From assembly GCA_947450675.1 (NCBI GenBank), contig CANFWI010000010.1, positions 16,280 to 80,279 on the forward strand: a DNA stretch of 64,000 bases, in the 5' to 3' direction. This stretch comes from Comamonadaceae bacterium. GTDB lineage: Bacteria; Pseudomonadota; Gammaproteobacteria; Burkholderiales; Burkholderiaceae_C. The stretch's first letter is position 1; every line of letters starts with the position of its first letter. The translations under genes were made by a program, and so were the position numbers. Shown here piece after piece: positions 37,613 through 45,726 of this stretch. A model generated the notes under the pieces. It was given only the letters and a program-made list of their open reading frames with translations. It made no database searches and was not told the DNA's origin.

Positions 37613-39250
37613 ATGAGCGACTTGCCTTCCCCCAATTGCGCGACAACGATTCCTAGCGCCCGTGTTTTGTCACGGGGCTGGCTGAGTCGCGTCGGCTTGG
37701 CCTGCTGGTTGATGTTGGCCGCAGGCAGTGTCTCGCAGGCCCAGTTGGCGTTGCCTTCTGTGCGGGCCAGCCAGTTGCCGTCCTTGGGCGACGGCTCCGA
37801 GTTCCCGGCTGCCAGCGAGCGTCGCTTGGGCGATCGCATTGCCTTGAGTATTTTTCGCGACCCTGATTACATTGACGATCCGGTGTTGGGTGACTATGTC
37901 CAAGGCATCTGGCAGCCCTTGATGGACGCCGCCCGGGCGCGTGGCGAGTTGAGCGATGAACTCGAAGAGCGCTTTGCTTGGACCTTGATGCTGGTGCGCG
38001 ACCGCACGGTCAATGCCTTTGCGTTACCCGGCGGTTATCTCGGCATTCACACCGGTTTGATCGCGGCGGTCAGCAGTGCCGACGAGCTGGCCGCCGTCAT
38101 GGGCCACGAGCTCAGCCATGTGACACAGCGGCATATTTCGCGTCTCATGACACAACAACAGCGGCAAATGCCGTGGGTCATTGGGGCGATGATCTTGGGT
38201 GCGTTGGCGGCGAGTAAAAGCCCCGAGGCGGCCAACGTTGCGATTGTCGGAGGCCAGGCTTTAGCGGCTCAGGGGCAGCTGAATTTTTCGCGCGACATGG
38301 AGCGAGAGGCCGATCGGGTGGGCTTTGGCGTCATGGTTGACGCGGGTTTTGACGCCGGTGGTGTGGGCAGCATGTTTGAAAAACTGCAGCAGGCGTCGCG
38401 CTTGAATGACAACGGATCGTTTCCATATCTGCGCTCGCACCCGTTGACGACGCAGCGTATTGCGGAGGCGCGGGCACGCATCCAGACGGCTCCGCCGCAC
38501 CCCTTCAGCGCTGCACCGGGACATGCGCAACTGCACGGCATGATGTCGGCGCGTGCGCGTGTGCTCGGCGATCCTGGGGTGGACGCACTTCGGCTGATGG
38601 TGACCGAGGCGCAACGTGCGCTGTCTGCCGCAGCGCCGGCGGGTGCGTTGACTCAGGTGCTTGCCACCCAGCTGTATGGCGGTGCTTTCGCGGCCAATCG
38701 CTTGCGAGAGTACGCGGTCGCGCACGCTTTGGCCACGCGGCTGAAAACCTTGGCGTCAGCGGTGCCGGGCGCGGCCAGCGCGGCAGACTTGCTGCTGATC
38801 GAGCTTGACTTTGCGGCTGGAAAAATAGCAGAAGCCGCTGCCGAGTCGCGTTTTTCCATGGCGAGCAGTCGGGCGCAAATAGTGGTGCAGGCGCGCGTCT
38901 TGTTGGCGGCGGGGCGTGCGGCAGAAGTCTCCGACAAATTACAGATTTGGGTGGTCTCGCATCCGAAAGATGCACTGGCTTGGCAATTGCTCTCCGAGGC
39001 TTGGGGGCGGCAAAATCAGCTCACGCGCTCGGTTCGGGCCGAAGCCGAGAGTCGGGTGGCACAGCTTGATTACCCGGCGGCGCTGGACCGCCTGAAGGCG
39101 GCGCAAGAATTGATGCGCAGTGGTCGCGATGGGAGTGGGCCCAACACGCACATCGAGGGGTCGATCATCGACACCCGGACGCGCCAAGTGGCCGCGTTAA
39201 TCCGGGAACAGGCGCTTGAGGACAAACTCGATCGCAAGCTGCAGCCCTGA
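37613..39250 (+). CDS. BepA-like periplasmic M48 metalloprotease with TPR region
   Basis: Exported zinc protease of 545 residues related to BepA/YfgC, which degrades or helps assemble outer-membrane proteins. The signal is RGWLSRVGLACWLMLAAGSVSQA. The protease domain has MGHELSHVTQRH (HExxH, about residue 164), the third ligand in MEREADRVGF (about 229) and LRSHPLTTQRIAEAR (about 264). The remainder (about 310-545) is helical and TPR-like. The ATG at 37613 is chosen over an upstream TTG. The gene's last 54 bases overlap a convergent small membrane-protein gene. Confidence 0.9.
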   Translation: MSDLPSPNCATTIPSARVLSRGWLSRVGLACWLMLAAGSVSQAQLALPSVRASQLPSLGDGSEFPAASERRLGDRIALSIFRDPDYIDDPVLGDYVQGIWQPLMDAARARGELSDELEERFAWTLMLVRDRTVNAFALPGGYLGIHTGLIAAVSSADELAAVMGHELSHVTQRHISRLMTQQQRQMPWVIGAMILGALAASKSPEAANVAIVGGQALAAQGQLNFSRDMEREADRVGFGVMVDAGFDAGGVGSMFEKLQQASRLNDNGSFPYLRSHPLTTQRIAEARARIQTAPPHPFSAAPGHAQLHGMMSARARVLGDPGVDALRLMVTEAQRALSAAAPAGALTQVLATQLYGGAFAANRLREYAVAHALATRLKTLASAVPGAASAADLLLIELDFAAGKIAEAAAESRFSMASSRAQIVVQARVLLAAGRAAEVSDKLQIWVVSHPKDALAWQLLSEAWGRQNQLTRSVRAEAESRVAQLDYPAALDRLKAAQELMRSGRDGSGPNTHIEGSIIDTRTRQVAALIREQALEDKLDRKLQP

Positions 39251-39547
39251 ATACAGCAGCGAACCGACCAACGCAGCGCCGAAACCGCGCACGTCGAGGC
39301 CGCTCAGCAAGCTGGCCGCGGCCCAGAACATCAATGCGTTGATGACAAACAAGAACAGACCGAGTGTGATCACCGTGACCGGCAGCGTCAGCAAAATCAG
39401 AATCGGCCGAACCACCATGTTGAGCGCGCCCAGCACGGCGGCCGCCAGCAACGCCGCGGTGAAGCTGGTCACCACCACGCCTGAATAAAGATAAGCCACA
39501 GCCAACAAGGCGGTGGCGCTCAAAAGCCAATTGAAAATGAGTTTCAT
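39197..39547 (-). CDS. Phage-holin-IV-like (YvlD family) membrane protein
   Basis: Small membrane protein of 116 residues with four spans, resembling the bacterial Phage_holin_4_2 family (PF04020). The ATG at 39547 begins MKLIFNWLLSATALLAVAY, and the central GALNMVVRPILILLTLPVTV plus GLFLFVINALMFWAA is the family signature. Despite the name, members are chromosomal and of unknown role. No phage gene is nearby. It overlaps the end of the M48 protease gene. Confidence 0.85.
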   Translation of the reverse strand: MKLIFNWLLSATALLAVAYLYSGVVVTSFTAALLAAAVLGALNMVVRPILILLTLPVTVITLGLFLFVINALMFWAAASLLSGLDVRGFGAALVGSLLYSGLQLAIEFVLKRLFPD

Positions 39548-39587
39548 GGCCAAAGAATACCAGCGCCAAGCGGCGCTGGTTGACTCA

Positions 39588-40037
39588 TCAGTCGGTAGCG
39601 ACCAGCAAGCCGGCACTGGCAACCGCGGCGAAATAGCCTATCGCGCCTTGATGCTCTTGTGCTTGCATTGGCGTGACGGGTTGCAGGTCTTCACCAAATT
39701 TAGGCCGGCGCGCATCCAATATGCGCGCTTGGCCATGCTGCTTGATGAGGGATTCCGTCTGGTCTGTGAGATCGGCTTTGGCCATGTAGGTGTGAGCTTC
39801 ATCGCCGTTTTTCACCAACAAGGGGAAGAGCTGAGCAAAGACTTTCTCGGCCCACTTGGTACGCCAACTGTCACGCGAGCTGCGGGCCAACCATTTGCTC
39901 ACACGGTGGGTCATGCGCGGTGGGCAAGCGACCACCAGCCAGCGGGTTGTCACCCCTGAACCCATGCCTTGCAGCATGGGTTGCAGAAGCTGCTGGCCGT
40001 ACGCGGCGTCGTCAACGTAAACAATGATGTTGTCCAT
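39588..40037 (-). CDS. Conserved hypothetical protein, possible universal-stress-like fold
   Basis: A 149-residue protein beginning MDNIIVYVDDAAYGQQLLQPML, a beta-strand plus helix start reminiscent of universal stress proteins, then a basic middle (RMTHRVSKWLARSSRDSWRTKW) and a C-terminal GAIGYFAAVASAGLLVATD. No family is confidently recognised. It follows the riboswitch-controlled TerC gene on the same strand, 56 bases on, and may be co-transcribed with it. Confidence 0.65.
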   Translation of the reverse strand: MDNIIVYVDDAAYGQQLLQPMLQGMGSGVTTRWLVVACPPRMTHRVSKWLARSSRDSWRTKWAEKVFAQLFPLLVKNGDEAHTYMAKADLTDQTESLIKQHGQARILDARRPKFGEDLQPVTPMQAQEHQGAIGYFAAVASAGLLVATD

Positions 40038-40093
40038 GAATGTCTCCTTGCGTTGTCGTGGTTGAAAAACAGAAATACCCCTGCGTTAAGGCC

Positions 40094-40822
40094 TCACTGC
40101 GCGGCGATGTTGGCGTCCTGGCTCGAACGGTTGCGACGACCAGCCCACCAGCCAAAGCCCAAAACACCCGCGATAGCGATGGCATAGGTCGTCCATTTCG
40201 CTGCCAAATGAACCATGTCAGCAGAGGCGAAGTCTTTGGCGGTGCCGTAGATCGGGGCCAGCAGTTGTTCGCCGACGATCATGTTGGCTGCGGTGAAGGC
40301 CAGCACGGCAGCGCCGATCTTGATGATGACCGGGAAGCGTTCCACCAGTTTGAGCACCATGGTGCTGCCGTAAACGACGATGGGCACGCTGATCAGCAAA
40401 CCTATGATGACGAGATCAAAAGCGCCTTTGGCAGCCCCGGCCACGCCGAGCACGTTGTCAACGCCCATCAGGGCATCGGCCACCACAATGGTTTTCATGG
40501 CGCCCCAGAAGGTGGTCGCCGCAGGACCGTCATGCTCTTTGTTGCCGTCTTCAGACAGCAATTTGTAGGCGATCCAGATCAGGCCGAGGCCGCCCACCAG
40601 CATGAGTCCGGGGATTTGCAGCAGCCAAACGACGCCGAGGGTCATGACCGAACGAACCGCAATGGCGCCAAACGCGCCCCACATGATGGCTTTTTTCTGC
40701 AAGTGCGCCGGCAAATTGCGGGCCGCCAGCGCAATGACGATGGCGTTGTCTCCAGCCAGGACCAAGTCAATCAGGATGATGGCCATCAAGGCCGTCCACC
40801 AAGGTGTCGAAAATAATTCCAC
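40094..40822 (-). CDS. TerC family membrane protein under a manganese riboswitch
   Basis: Integral-membrane protein of 242 residues, TerC family (E. coli Alx, B. subtilis YkoY/MeeF relatives), probably a manganese exporter. The GTG at 40822 has GGAG seven bases before it and gives the typical ELFSTPWWTALMAIILIDL start. The metal-site motifs are VLAGDNAIVIALAARN (about 22) and VVADALMGVDNVLGVAGAAKG (about 118). The long leader carries a yybP-ykoY riboswitch, the strongest clue to its role. The other TerC protein in the window has no such element. Confidence 0.9.
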   Translation of the reverse strand: MELFSTPWWTALMAIILIDLVLAGDNAIVIALAARNLPAHLQKKAIMWGAFGAIAVRSVMTLGVVWLLQIPGLMLVGGLGLIWIAYKLLSEDGNKEHDGPAATTFWGAMKTIVVADALMGVDNVLGVAGAAKGAFDLVIIGLLISVPIVVYGSTMVLKLVERFPVIIKIGAAVLAFTAANMIVGEQLLAPIYGTAKDFASADMVHLAAKWTTYAIAIAGVLGFGWWAGRRNRSSQDANIAAQ

Positions 40823-40967
40823 GTTCAAACTCCAAAAAAATAGCACATGACCATCGGCAAGATGGCCTCCAATGAAACCTGAGTGGGGGGATGAAACGCA
40901 TGGTGCAAACGGAGCTGTAAGGGGCCGTTTGTGATGACGCTTCGATCAAACCTGCACAGGTTCCAAT

Positions 40968-41127
40968 CGAAGGTCTGGCTCGACTTTGCAATGACTGCAA
41001 GGCCCAACAAGCCGGAAGTGTGAACTTCGTATTGACGACTTATTGTTACGCTTTACTGTGCAGTTGGACACCTTGGAGGGTGCATGGGACAACACAGTAA
41101 AACGAGGGAGTTACTCCCCTTCGGTGA
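40968..41127 (-). promoter_or_regulatory. yybP-ykoY manganese riboswitch
   Basis: On the minus strand the leader of the TerC gene carries the family's conserved pieces in order: CCGAAGGGGAGTAACTCCC at the 5' side (41124-41106), a variable stem from TTTACTGTG to CACAGTAAA, CGTCAATACG, TTCCGGCTTGTTGGGCC and AGACCTT near 40971. This matches the yybP-ykoY aptamer, known to sense Mn2+ ahead of alx, mntP and TerC genes. About 145 bases between the aptamer and the GTG start are left for an expression platform. The rest of the 435-base gap has no gene. Confidence 0.88.
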
Positions 41128-41258
41128 GCTATTTAACACTAAAAATAGATTCCGTGCAATTTGAAATTGGCATTCAGGGTAAATATCGCGGCCTTTTGGC
41201 ATCTCGTCGATAATTGATTTTCTGCCCTTGGGCCTTCACTTTTTTGACTTCTGCATCC

Positions 41259-41666
41259 ATGCCCGGCATCCACATCACAGACATTGAAGCGGCCATTAAC
41301 TATTGGCGTGAGCGCTCGCCTTCCCCCGATGGCGTGACGCTGGCACCCGAGTTGCGCGCGCTTGCTGAGGTCTATGCCTTGCTGGTTTTTTACCATGAGG
41401 AAGAGGCCGACGAAGCCAGTTTTCCACCGAAGGCGCTGGCCGCTTGGCTGACTTGGTACGAGACGACGGCAGACACGCCCTGCATTGCCATCTGCTCGAC
41501 CAGCCAAGGCGACGAGATGTGCAAGGGTTGCGGCCGTACTTTCGAAGAGGTGCAGCATTGGCCCGCCATGACGCCGGGCGAAAAGCGCGACACCTGGCGG
41601 CGCATCACGCTGGAAAGCAGCTCTTGGCGCTTTGGCCGTTATGCTGATCGCGCGCTAGAAAAATAA
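41259..41666 (+). CDS. DUF3717-DUF1289 fusion protein
   Basis: A 135-residue protein. Residues of about 1-65 match DUF3717 (ITDIEAAINYWRERSP with a long helix ALAEVYALLVFYHEEEADE). Residues of about 72-120 match DUF1289, with the four cysteines TPCIAIC and CKGCGRTFEEV followed by HWPAMTPGEKRDTWRRI; this cysteine set probably binds zinc or a metal cluster. Function is unknown. The ATG at 41259 is supported by family starts; an upstream TTG is ignored. It is convergent with purB. Confidence 0.8.
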   Translation: MPGIHITDIEAAINYWRERSPSPDGVTLAPELRALAEVYALLVFYHEEEADEASFPPKALAAWLTWYETTADTPCIAICSTSQGDEMCKGCGRTFEEVQHWPAMTPGEKRDTWRRITLESSSWRFGRYADRALEK

Positions 41667-41691
41667 AAAAAAGGCGGCCGATCAGGCCGCC
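41661..41691 (-). terminator. Terminator between the DUF3717 gene and purB
   Basis: Stem GGCGGCC/GGCCGCC (41673-41679 with 41685-41691). On the minus strand it is followed by nine or more T, so it is the purB terminator. Confidence 0.9.
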
Positions 41692-41713
41692 GATAACGAT
41701 TGTTAAAAGCGTT

Positions 41714-43126
41714 TTAAACCCGGCGCGCCAGTTCGGCCGCCATGCCGATATAGCTGGCCGGTGTCATGGCCAGCAATCGTTGCTTTTCAGGCGCTGGAAT
41801 CTCCAAGGACTGGATCAACTCATGCAGGGCCGCCGCCGTGACGGTTTTGCCACGCGTGACTTCCTTGAGTTTTTCGTAAGCGCCTTGCACGCCGTAACGG
41901 CGCATGACGGTCTGGATCGGCTCGGCCAGCACTTCCCACGATGAATTCAGGTCGTCGTCCAAGGCTTCGCTGTTGAGCTCTAACTTGTTCAGGCCGGCGT
42001 TCAAGGAGGTGTAGGCCAGTACGGCGTAACCAAAAGCCACGCCCATGTTACGCAGCACGGTGGAGTCGGTCAGGTCACGTTGCCAGCGGCTGATCGGCAG
42101 CTTTTCGCTGAGGTGGCGCAGCACGGCGTTGGCCAAGCCCAAGTTGCCTTCGGCGTTTTCAAAGTCAATCGGGTTGACTTTGTGCGGCATGGTGGAAGAA
42201 CCGATCTCGCCGGCTTTGAGGCGCTGCTTGAAGTAGCCGACGCTGACATAGCCCCAAACGTCACGTGAGAAGTCGATCAAGATGGTGTTGCTGCGGGCGA
42301 CCGCGTCAAACAATTCGGCCATGTAGTCATGCGGCTCGATCTGGATGCTGTAGGGCTGAAAGGTCAGCCCCAAGCCCCAAGCCTCTTGGTTGGCGCCCGC
42401 CGTACCGGTCACGGGCTCAGGCGTCTCAACCACTTTGCGGCTGAAAGCTTCCCAGTCAAAGTCTGGCCAAGCGGCCAAATGCGCGTTGTAGTTGCCAACC
42501 GCGCCATTCATCTTGGCCATGATTTTGACGGCGGCGATTTTGTCGCGGGCTTGCATCAGGCGTACCACGACGTTGGCGATTTCTTTGCCGACGGTGGTCG
42601 GGCTGGCGGTCTGGCCATGCGTGCGGCTGAGCATCGATTGGTCAGCGTAGCGGTGCGCCATCTCGCGCATTTGGGCAATCAGTTTGTCGAGCGCGGGCAG
42701 CAAAACCAGTTCGCGGCTGCTTTTCAGCTGCAGCGCGTGGCTGGTGTTGTTGATGTCCTCGCTGGTGCAGGCGAAGTGTACAAATTCGGCGACCGCCAGC
42801 AGCTCAGGCCGCGCATCGAATTTCGACTTGATCCAGTACTCCACGGCCTTGACGTCGTGGTTGGTGACTTTCTCGATGTCCTTGATGGCCAGCGCGTCAG
42901 CTTCTGAGAAGTTGGTCACAAGGGCGATTAGGTAAGAGCGTGCGCCCAGGCTCAGCGGCTTGAATTCAGCGAAGCCGGCGTCCGACAGCGCGACGAACCA
43001 CGCCACCTCGACTTGCACGCGGCGGTGCATATAGCCTTGCTCCGACATGAGCGGGCGAAGCTGTTCTAGTTTGGAGGCGTAACGGCCGTCCAGCGGCGAG
43101 AGGGCATTGATGGTGGAAAAACTCAT
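41714..43126 (-). CDS. purB: Adenylosuccinate lyase
   Basis: Cleaves SAICAR and adenylosuccinate in purine synthesis. The 470 residues start MSFSTINALSPLDGRYASKL. Motifs are the catalytic histidine region SRTHGQTASPTTVGKE (about 164) and the fumarase-superfamily signature GSSTMPHKVNPIDFENAEGN (about 304). It is the long purB type of beta- and gamma-proteobacteria. It is separate from the other purine gene (purC) at the left edge. Confidence 0.97.
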   Translation of the reverse strand: MSFSTINALSPLDGRYASKLEQLRPLMSEQGYMHRRVQVEVAWFVALSDAGFAEFKPLSLGARSYLIALVTNFSEADALAIKDIEKVTNHDVKAVEYWIKSKFDARPELLAVAEFVHFACTSEDINNTSHALQLKSSRELVLLPALDKLIAQMREMAHRYADQSMLSRTHGQTASPTTVGKEIANVVVRLMQARDKIAAVKIMAKMNGAVGNYNAHLAAWPDFDWEAFSRKVVETPEPVTGTAGANQEAWGLGLTFQPYSIQIEPHDYMAELFDAVARSNTILIDFSRDVWGYVSVGYFKQRLKAGEIGSSTMPHKVNPIDFENAEGNLGLANAVLRHLSEKLPISRWQRDLTDSTVLRNMGVAFGYAVLAYTSLNAGLNKLELNSEALDDDLNSSWEVLAEPIQTVMRRYGVQGAYEKLKEVTRGKTVTAAALHELIQSLEIPAPEKQRLLAMTPASYIGMAAELARRV

Positions 43127-43255
43127 GGCGCAATTGTAGACATCAGGCGTGGCGCTGATGCAAAGGACTTGCGTGCCTTTGTCTGGGGCTGCTCAGAGGG
43201 ACTGGCTTAGTCGATAGAATGCACCACAAAGACTCACGACAGATTGCACAAAAAC

Positions 43256-43870
43256 ATGAAACTCATCGGATCAATGGCCAGCCCTTATGTGCGCAAAGTG
43301 CGCATCGTCATGGCTGAGAAAAAACTGGACTATCAGTTCATCTTGGAAAACGTTTGGGCCGCAGACACGACCATGCCGGAGTCGAATCCGCTGGGCAAGG
43401 TGCCGTGTTTGGTGATGGAAGGCGGCGAAGCCGTTTTTGATTCGCGCGTGATCGTTGAGTACTTGGACACCCTGTCGCCAGTCGGCAAGCTGATTCCGAT
43501 GCAAGGCCGCGAGCGGGCTGAAGTCAAAACTTGGGAAGCGCTGGCCGACGGCTTGCTGGACGCCGCCATTCTGGCGCGTCTGGAAGCCAGCTGGGACGGT
43601 CGCACGGAAGGTCAACGCAGCCAAGCTTGGATCGACCGTCAAATGGGCAAAATCGATGCCGTGCTGCAAGCCATGAGCTCCGGCCTGGGCGACAAGCTTT
43701 TTTGCAGCGGTGTGCATTTCAGTTTGTCTGATGTGGCGGCGGGCTGCGCGCTGGGCTATCTGGACTTACGCTTCAATCACATTGATTGGCGTGCGCGTCA
43801 TCCCAACTTGGCTCGCCTGCAAGAAAAGCTGGTGCAGCGCAGCAGCTTCATTGAAACCAAGCCGGGCTGA
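43256..43870 (+). CDS. Glutathione S-transferase family protein
   Basis: Cytosolic GST-like protein of 204 residues. The N-terminal thioredoxin fold has MKLIGSMASPYVRKVRIVM with the Ser11 region, NPLGKVPCLVMEGG (cis-proline) and FDSRVIVEYL (Glu/Ser for glutathione). The helical C-terminal domain has SLSDVAAGCALGYLDLR, the conserved N-capping box. The ATG at 43256 is used rather than an upstream start. The substrate is unknown. It is convergent with the eight-gene minus-strand operon ending at 43876. Confidence 0.9.
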   Translation: MKLIGSMASPYVRKVRIVMAEKKLDYQFILENVWAADTTMPESNPLGKVPCLVMEGGEAVFDSRVIVEYLDTLSPVGKLIPMQGRERAEVKTWEALADGLLDAAILARLEASWDGRTEGQRSQAWIDRQMGKIDAVLQAMSSGLGDKLFCSGVHFSLSDVAAGCALGYLDLRFNHIDWRARHPNLARLQEKLVQRSSFIETKPG

Positions 43871-43875
43871 TCGGT

Positions 43876-44346
43876 TTATTGATTCGCCCGGCGCTTCAGC
43901 CAGCGCATCAAGCTGCCGATGACCGGCAGCTTTTCATAGAGCTCTTCAGCCGCATCCCAGTAGTCGCGGTGTGAGGCGATCAAGCCCTCGGCGTTGAGTT
44001 GCAGGTGGGAGCCACCGCGCACGGTTTGCCAGACCTCCGGGCTGAAGCGCTTGAAGCGAAAGACGAAATTCCAGGTCAAAAAGCACTGTGCACCGTCGAC
44101 CAATTGGCCGGTGACCACAAAGTGCGGCTGATCCAGCGCCACATACATGTGGCTGAAAATGCGCTGCACTTCAGTCAGTCCGTGCACCTCGTTGAACGGA
44201 TCTTTGAACCAAGCTTCTCTGGTGTAGAACTCACCCATGCGTGCCACGTCGTCAGGCTGCAAGGCCTCAAAAAAATCCACAATGCGGGCCACGGCCAAGC
44301 GTTCGGCGGATGGTTGAAGCGAAGTGTCGGCGGCGCTAGGTGTCAT
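43876..44346 (-). CDS. NTF2-like (SnoaL-type) protein
   Basis: A 156-residue protein with the cone-shaped NTF2/SnoaL pattern: RIVDFFEALQPDDVARMGEF, FKDPFNEVHG, and late strands HFVVTGQLVDGAQCFLTWNFVFRF and HLQLNAEGLIASHRDYWD. The start codon overlaps the SDR stop by four bases (ATGA), so it is the last gene of the overlapping operon. Possible isomerase or binding role on the same lipid substrate as its neighbours; the role is unproven. Confidence 0.82.
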   Translation of the reverse strand: MTPSAADTSLQPSAERLAVARIVDFFEALQPDDVARMGEFYTREAWFKDPFNEVHGLTEVQRIFSHMYVALDQPHFVVTGQLVDGAQCFLTWNFVFRFKRFSPEVWQTVRGGSHLQLNAEGLIASHRDYWDAAEELYEKLPVIGSLMRWLKRRANQ

Positions 44347-45149
44347 GGGTTCAGGCTGGTGTTTTTGGCGGCTCCGGCTTCGCTTTTGACGAGGCGGCTG
44401 GTGATGGCGAAATAGGCAGCATAGGGCAAGATGCGCAGCGTTTTCATCCACAGCGTGAAGCGTTTGGGAAAATCAATTTCAAAGGCACCTTGGCGCCAGC
44501 CGGCGAGGATGGCCGTCGCCGCTTCGGCTGTCGTCATCAAGCCGGGCATCGGGAAGTCATTGTTGGCGGTTGCCGGCGTTTGGACAAAACCTGGGTTGAT
44601 GACACTCACACCAATACCGCTGGTCTTCAGGTCAATGTACAGCGCTTCGGCCAAGTTGATCAGCGCCGCTTTTGTCGGGCCGTAGGCCAGGCTTTTCGGC
44701 AAACCGCGGTAACCGGCGACGCTGCTGACAATGCTGATGTGGCCGGCGTGGCGCTGCAAAAAATGCGGCAGCATGGCGTCCAGCACATACAGCACGCCGA
44801 GGTAATTGACTTGCTGGTGTTTGAGCATTTCGCTCAGGTCAAAGTCGTCCGCCCGCACGGGCTTGTAGTAGCCAGCGCAGTACATCAACAGATCGACCGG
44901 GCCAGCTTGCTGCACAGTGTGTGCAGCTGCTTTGACGGCGACTGGGTCGGACGCGTCCAGCGGAACCGCCACAGCGCCGGGGTGGGCCTCGACGAAGCTG
45001 GCGAGCGCGGCGGCATTGCGGGCGGACACAAAGACGCGTGCGCCGGCGGCATGCAAGGCTGCCGCCGTGGCTTCGCCAATGCCGCTGGAGGCGCCGACGA
45101 GCCAGACGGATTTGCCATGCCAGTCGGTGAAAGGGGAATTAAAACTCAT
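44343..45149 (-). CDS. Short-chain dehydrogenase/reductase
   Basis: NAD(P)-dependent oxidoreductase of 268 residues. The cofactor motif is WLVGASSGIGEATAAAL (about 16); the catalytic residues are Ser in SIVSSVAG (about 131) and YGPTKAAL (Tyr/Lys, about 147); PGFVQTPAT follows. A hydrophobic C-terminal stretch (LWMKTLRILPYAAYFAITS) suggests membrane association. It is the second-to-last gene of the operon, 28 bases after the DUF3833 gene. Confidence 0.9.
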   Translation of the reverse strand: MSFNSPFTDWHGKSVWLVGASSGIGEATAAALHAAGARVFVSARNAAALASFVEAHPGAVAVPLDASDPVAVKAAAHTVQQAGPVDLLMYCAGYYKPVRADDFDLSEMLKHQQVNYLGVLYVLDAMLPHFLQRHAGHISIVSSVAGYRGLPKSLAYGPTKAALINLAEALYIDLKTSGIGVSVINPGFVQTPATANNDFPMPGLMTTAEAATAILAGWRQGAFEIDFPKRFTLWMKTLRILPYAAYFAITSRLVKSEAGAAKNTSLNP

Positions 45150-45177
45150 GGCGCTTGCTTTGTGCGTCGTGCTGGAT

Positions 45178-45726
45178 TCAGCGCTTAGTGAAGGACAGCG
45201 TGACGTCGCCCAGATGAACGCCGAACTTGCTCATGGCGGCTTTGTTGAGCATCACTTTGTCCGTCATCAGGTACATCCAGTCGTCAAATTGAACCTCGAT
45301 CGTGCGGCCGTCGACGGGCAGATTGAGCGTGTAGCCCCAACGAAAGGCATTGCCGCTTTCTTGGCCGTTGGCCTCGCCCAACACATCCCCGGCGGTGCCG
45401 GTGTAGTGACCATCTGGTTGACGTTTGAGCGTCCAGACCCGGCGGTCTGTGGTGCCGTCCGAGTAGGTGAAGGCTTCGTCGAGCACGCCGACTTCCTGGC
45501 CGGGCGGGCCTTGCCAAGAGCAGGTCATGACAACGGTGAAGCGCTTCACGACTTTGCCGGAGCGGTCGGTGAAGATGCCGTAGGCGTCAAGCGTGCCGTT
45601 GAAATACTGGCGCAAGTCAAGTACCGGTTTTTCTTGGGCGTAATCTTTCAGTTGCGGGCCGGCACAACCGGCCAAACCGATGCCTGCGGCGACCACCAAG
45701 GCGGTGAGGAGCAAACGTTTTTTCAT
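45178..45726 (-). CDS. DUF3833 lipoprotein
   Basis: A 182-residue lipoprotein. The signal MKKRLLLTALVVAAGIGLAGC ends in an LAGC lipobox. The mature domain shows the DUF3833 pattern YFNGTLDAYGIFTDRSG, CSWQGPPGQEVGVLDEAF and VEFDDWMYL-like VQFDDWMYLMTDKVMLN. Function is unknown; the family co-occurs with cfa-type and DUF1365 genes. Its ATG overlaps the transporter stop (ATGA). Confidence 0.88.
   Translation of the reverse strand: MKKRLLLTALVVAAGIGLAGCAGPQLKDYAQEKPVLDLRQYFNGTLDAYGIFTDRSGKVVKRFTVVMTCSWQGPPGQEVGVLDEAFTYSDGTTDRRVWTLKRQPDGHYTGTAGDVLGEANGQESGNAFRWGYTLNLPVDGRTIEVQFDDWMYLMTDKVMLNKAAMSKFGVHLGDVTLSFTKR

Noticed and set aside
39197..39547. Prophage remnant suggested by the holin-like family name
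   Set aside because: PF04020 members are mostly chromosomal membrane proteins, and no other phage gene, attachment site or composition shift is seen nearby.
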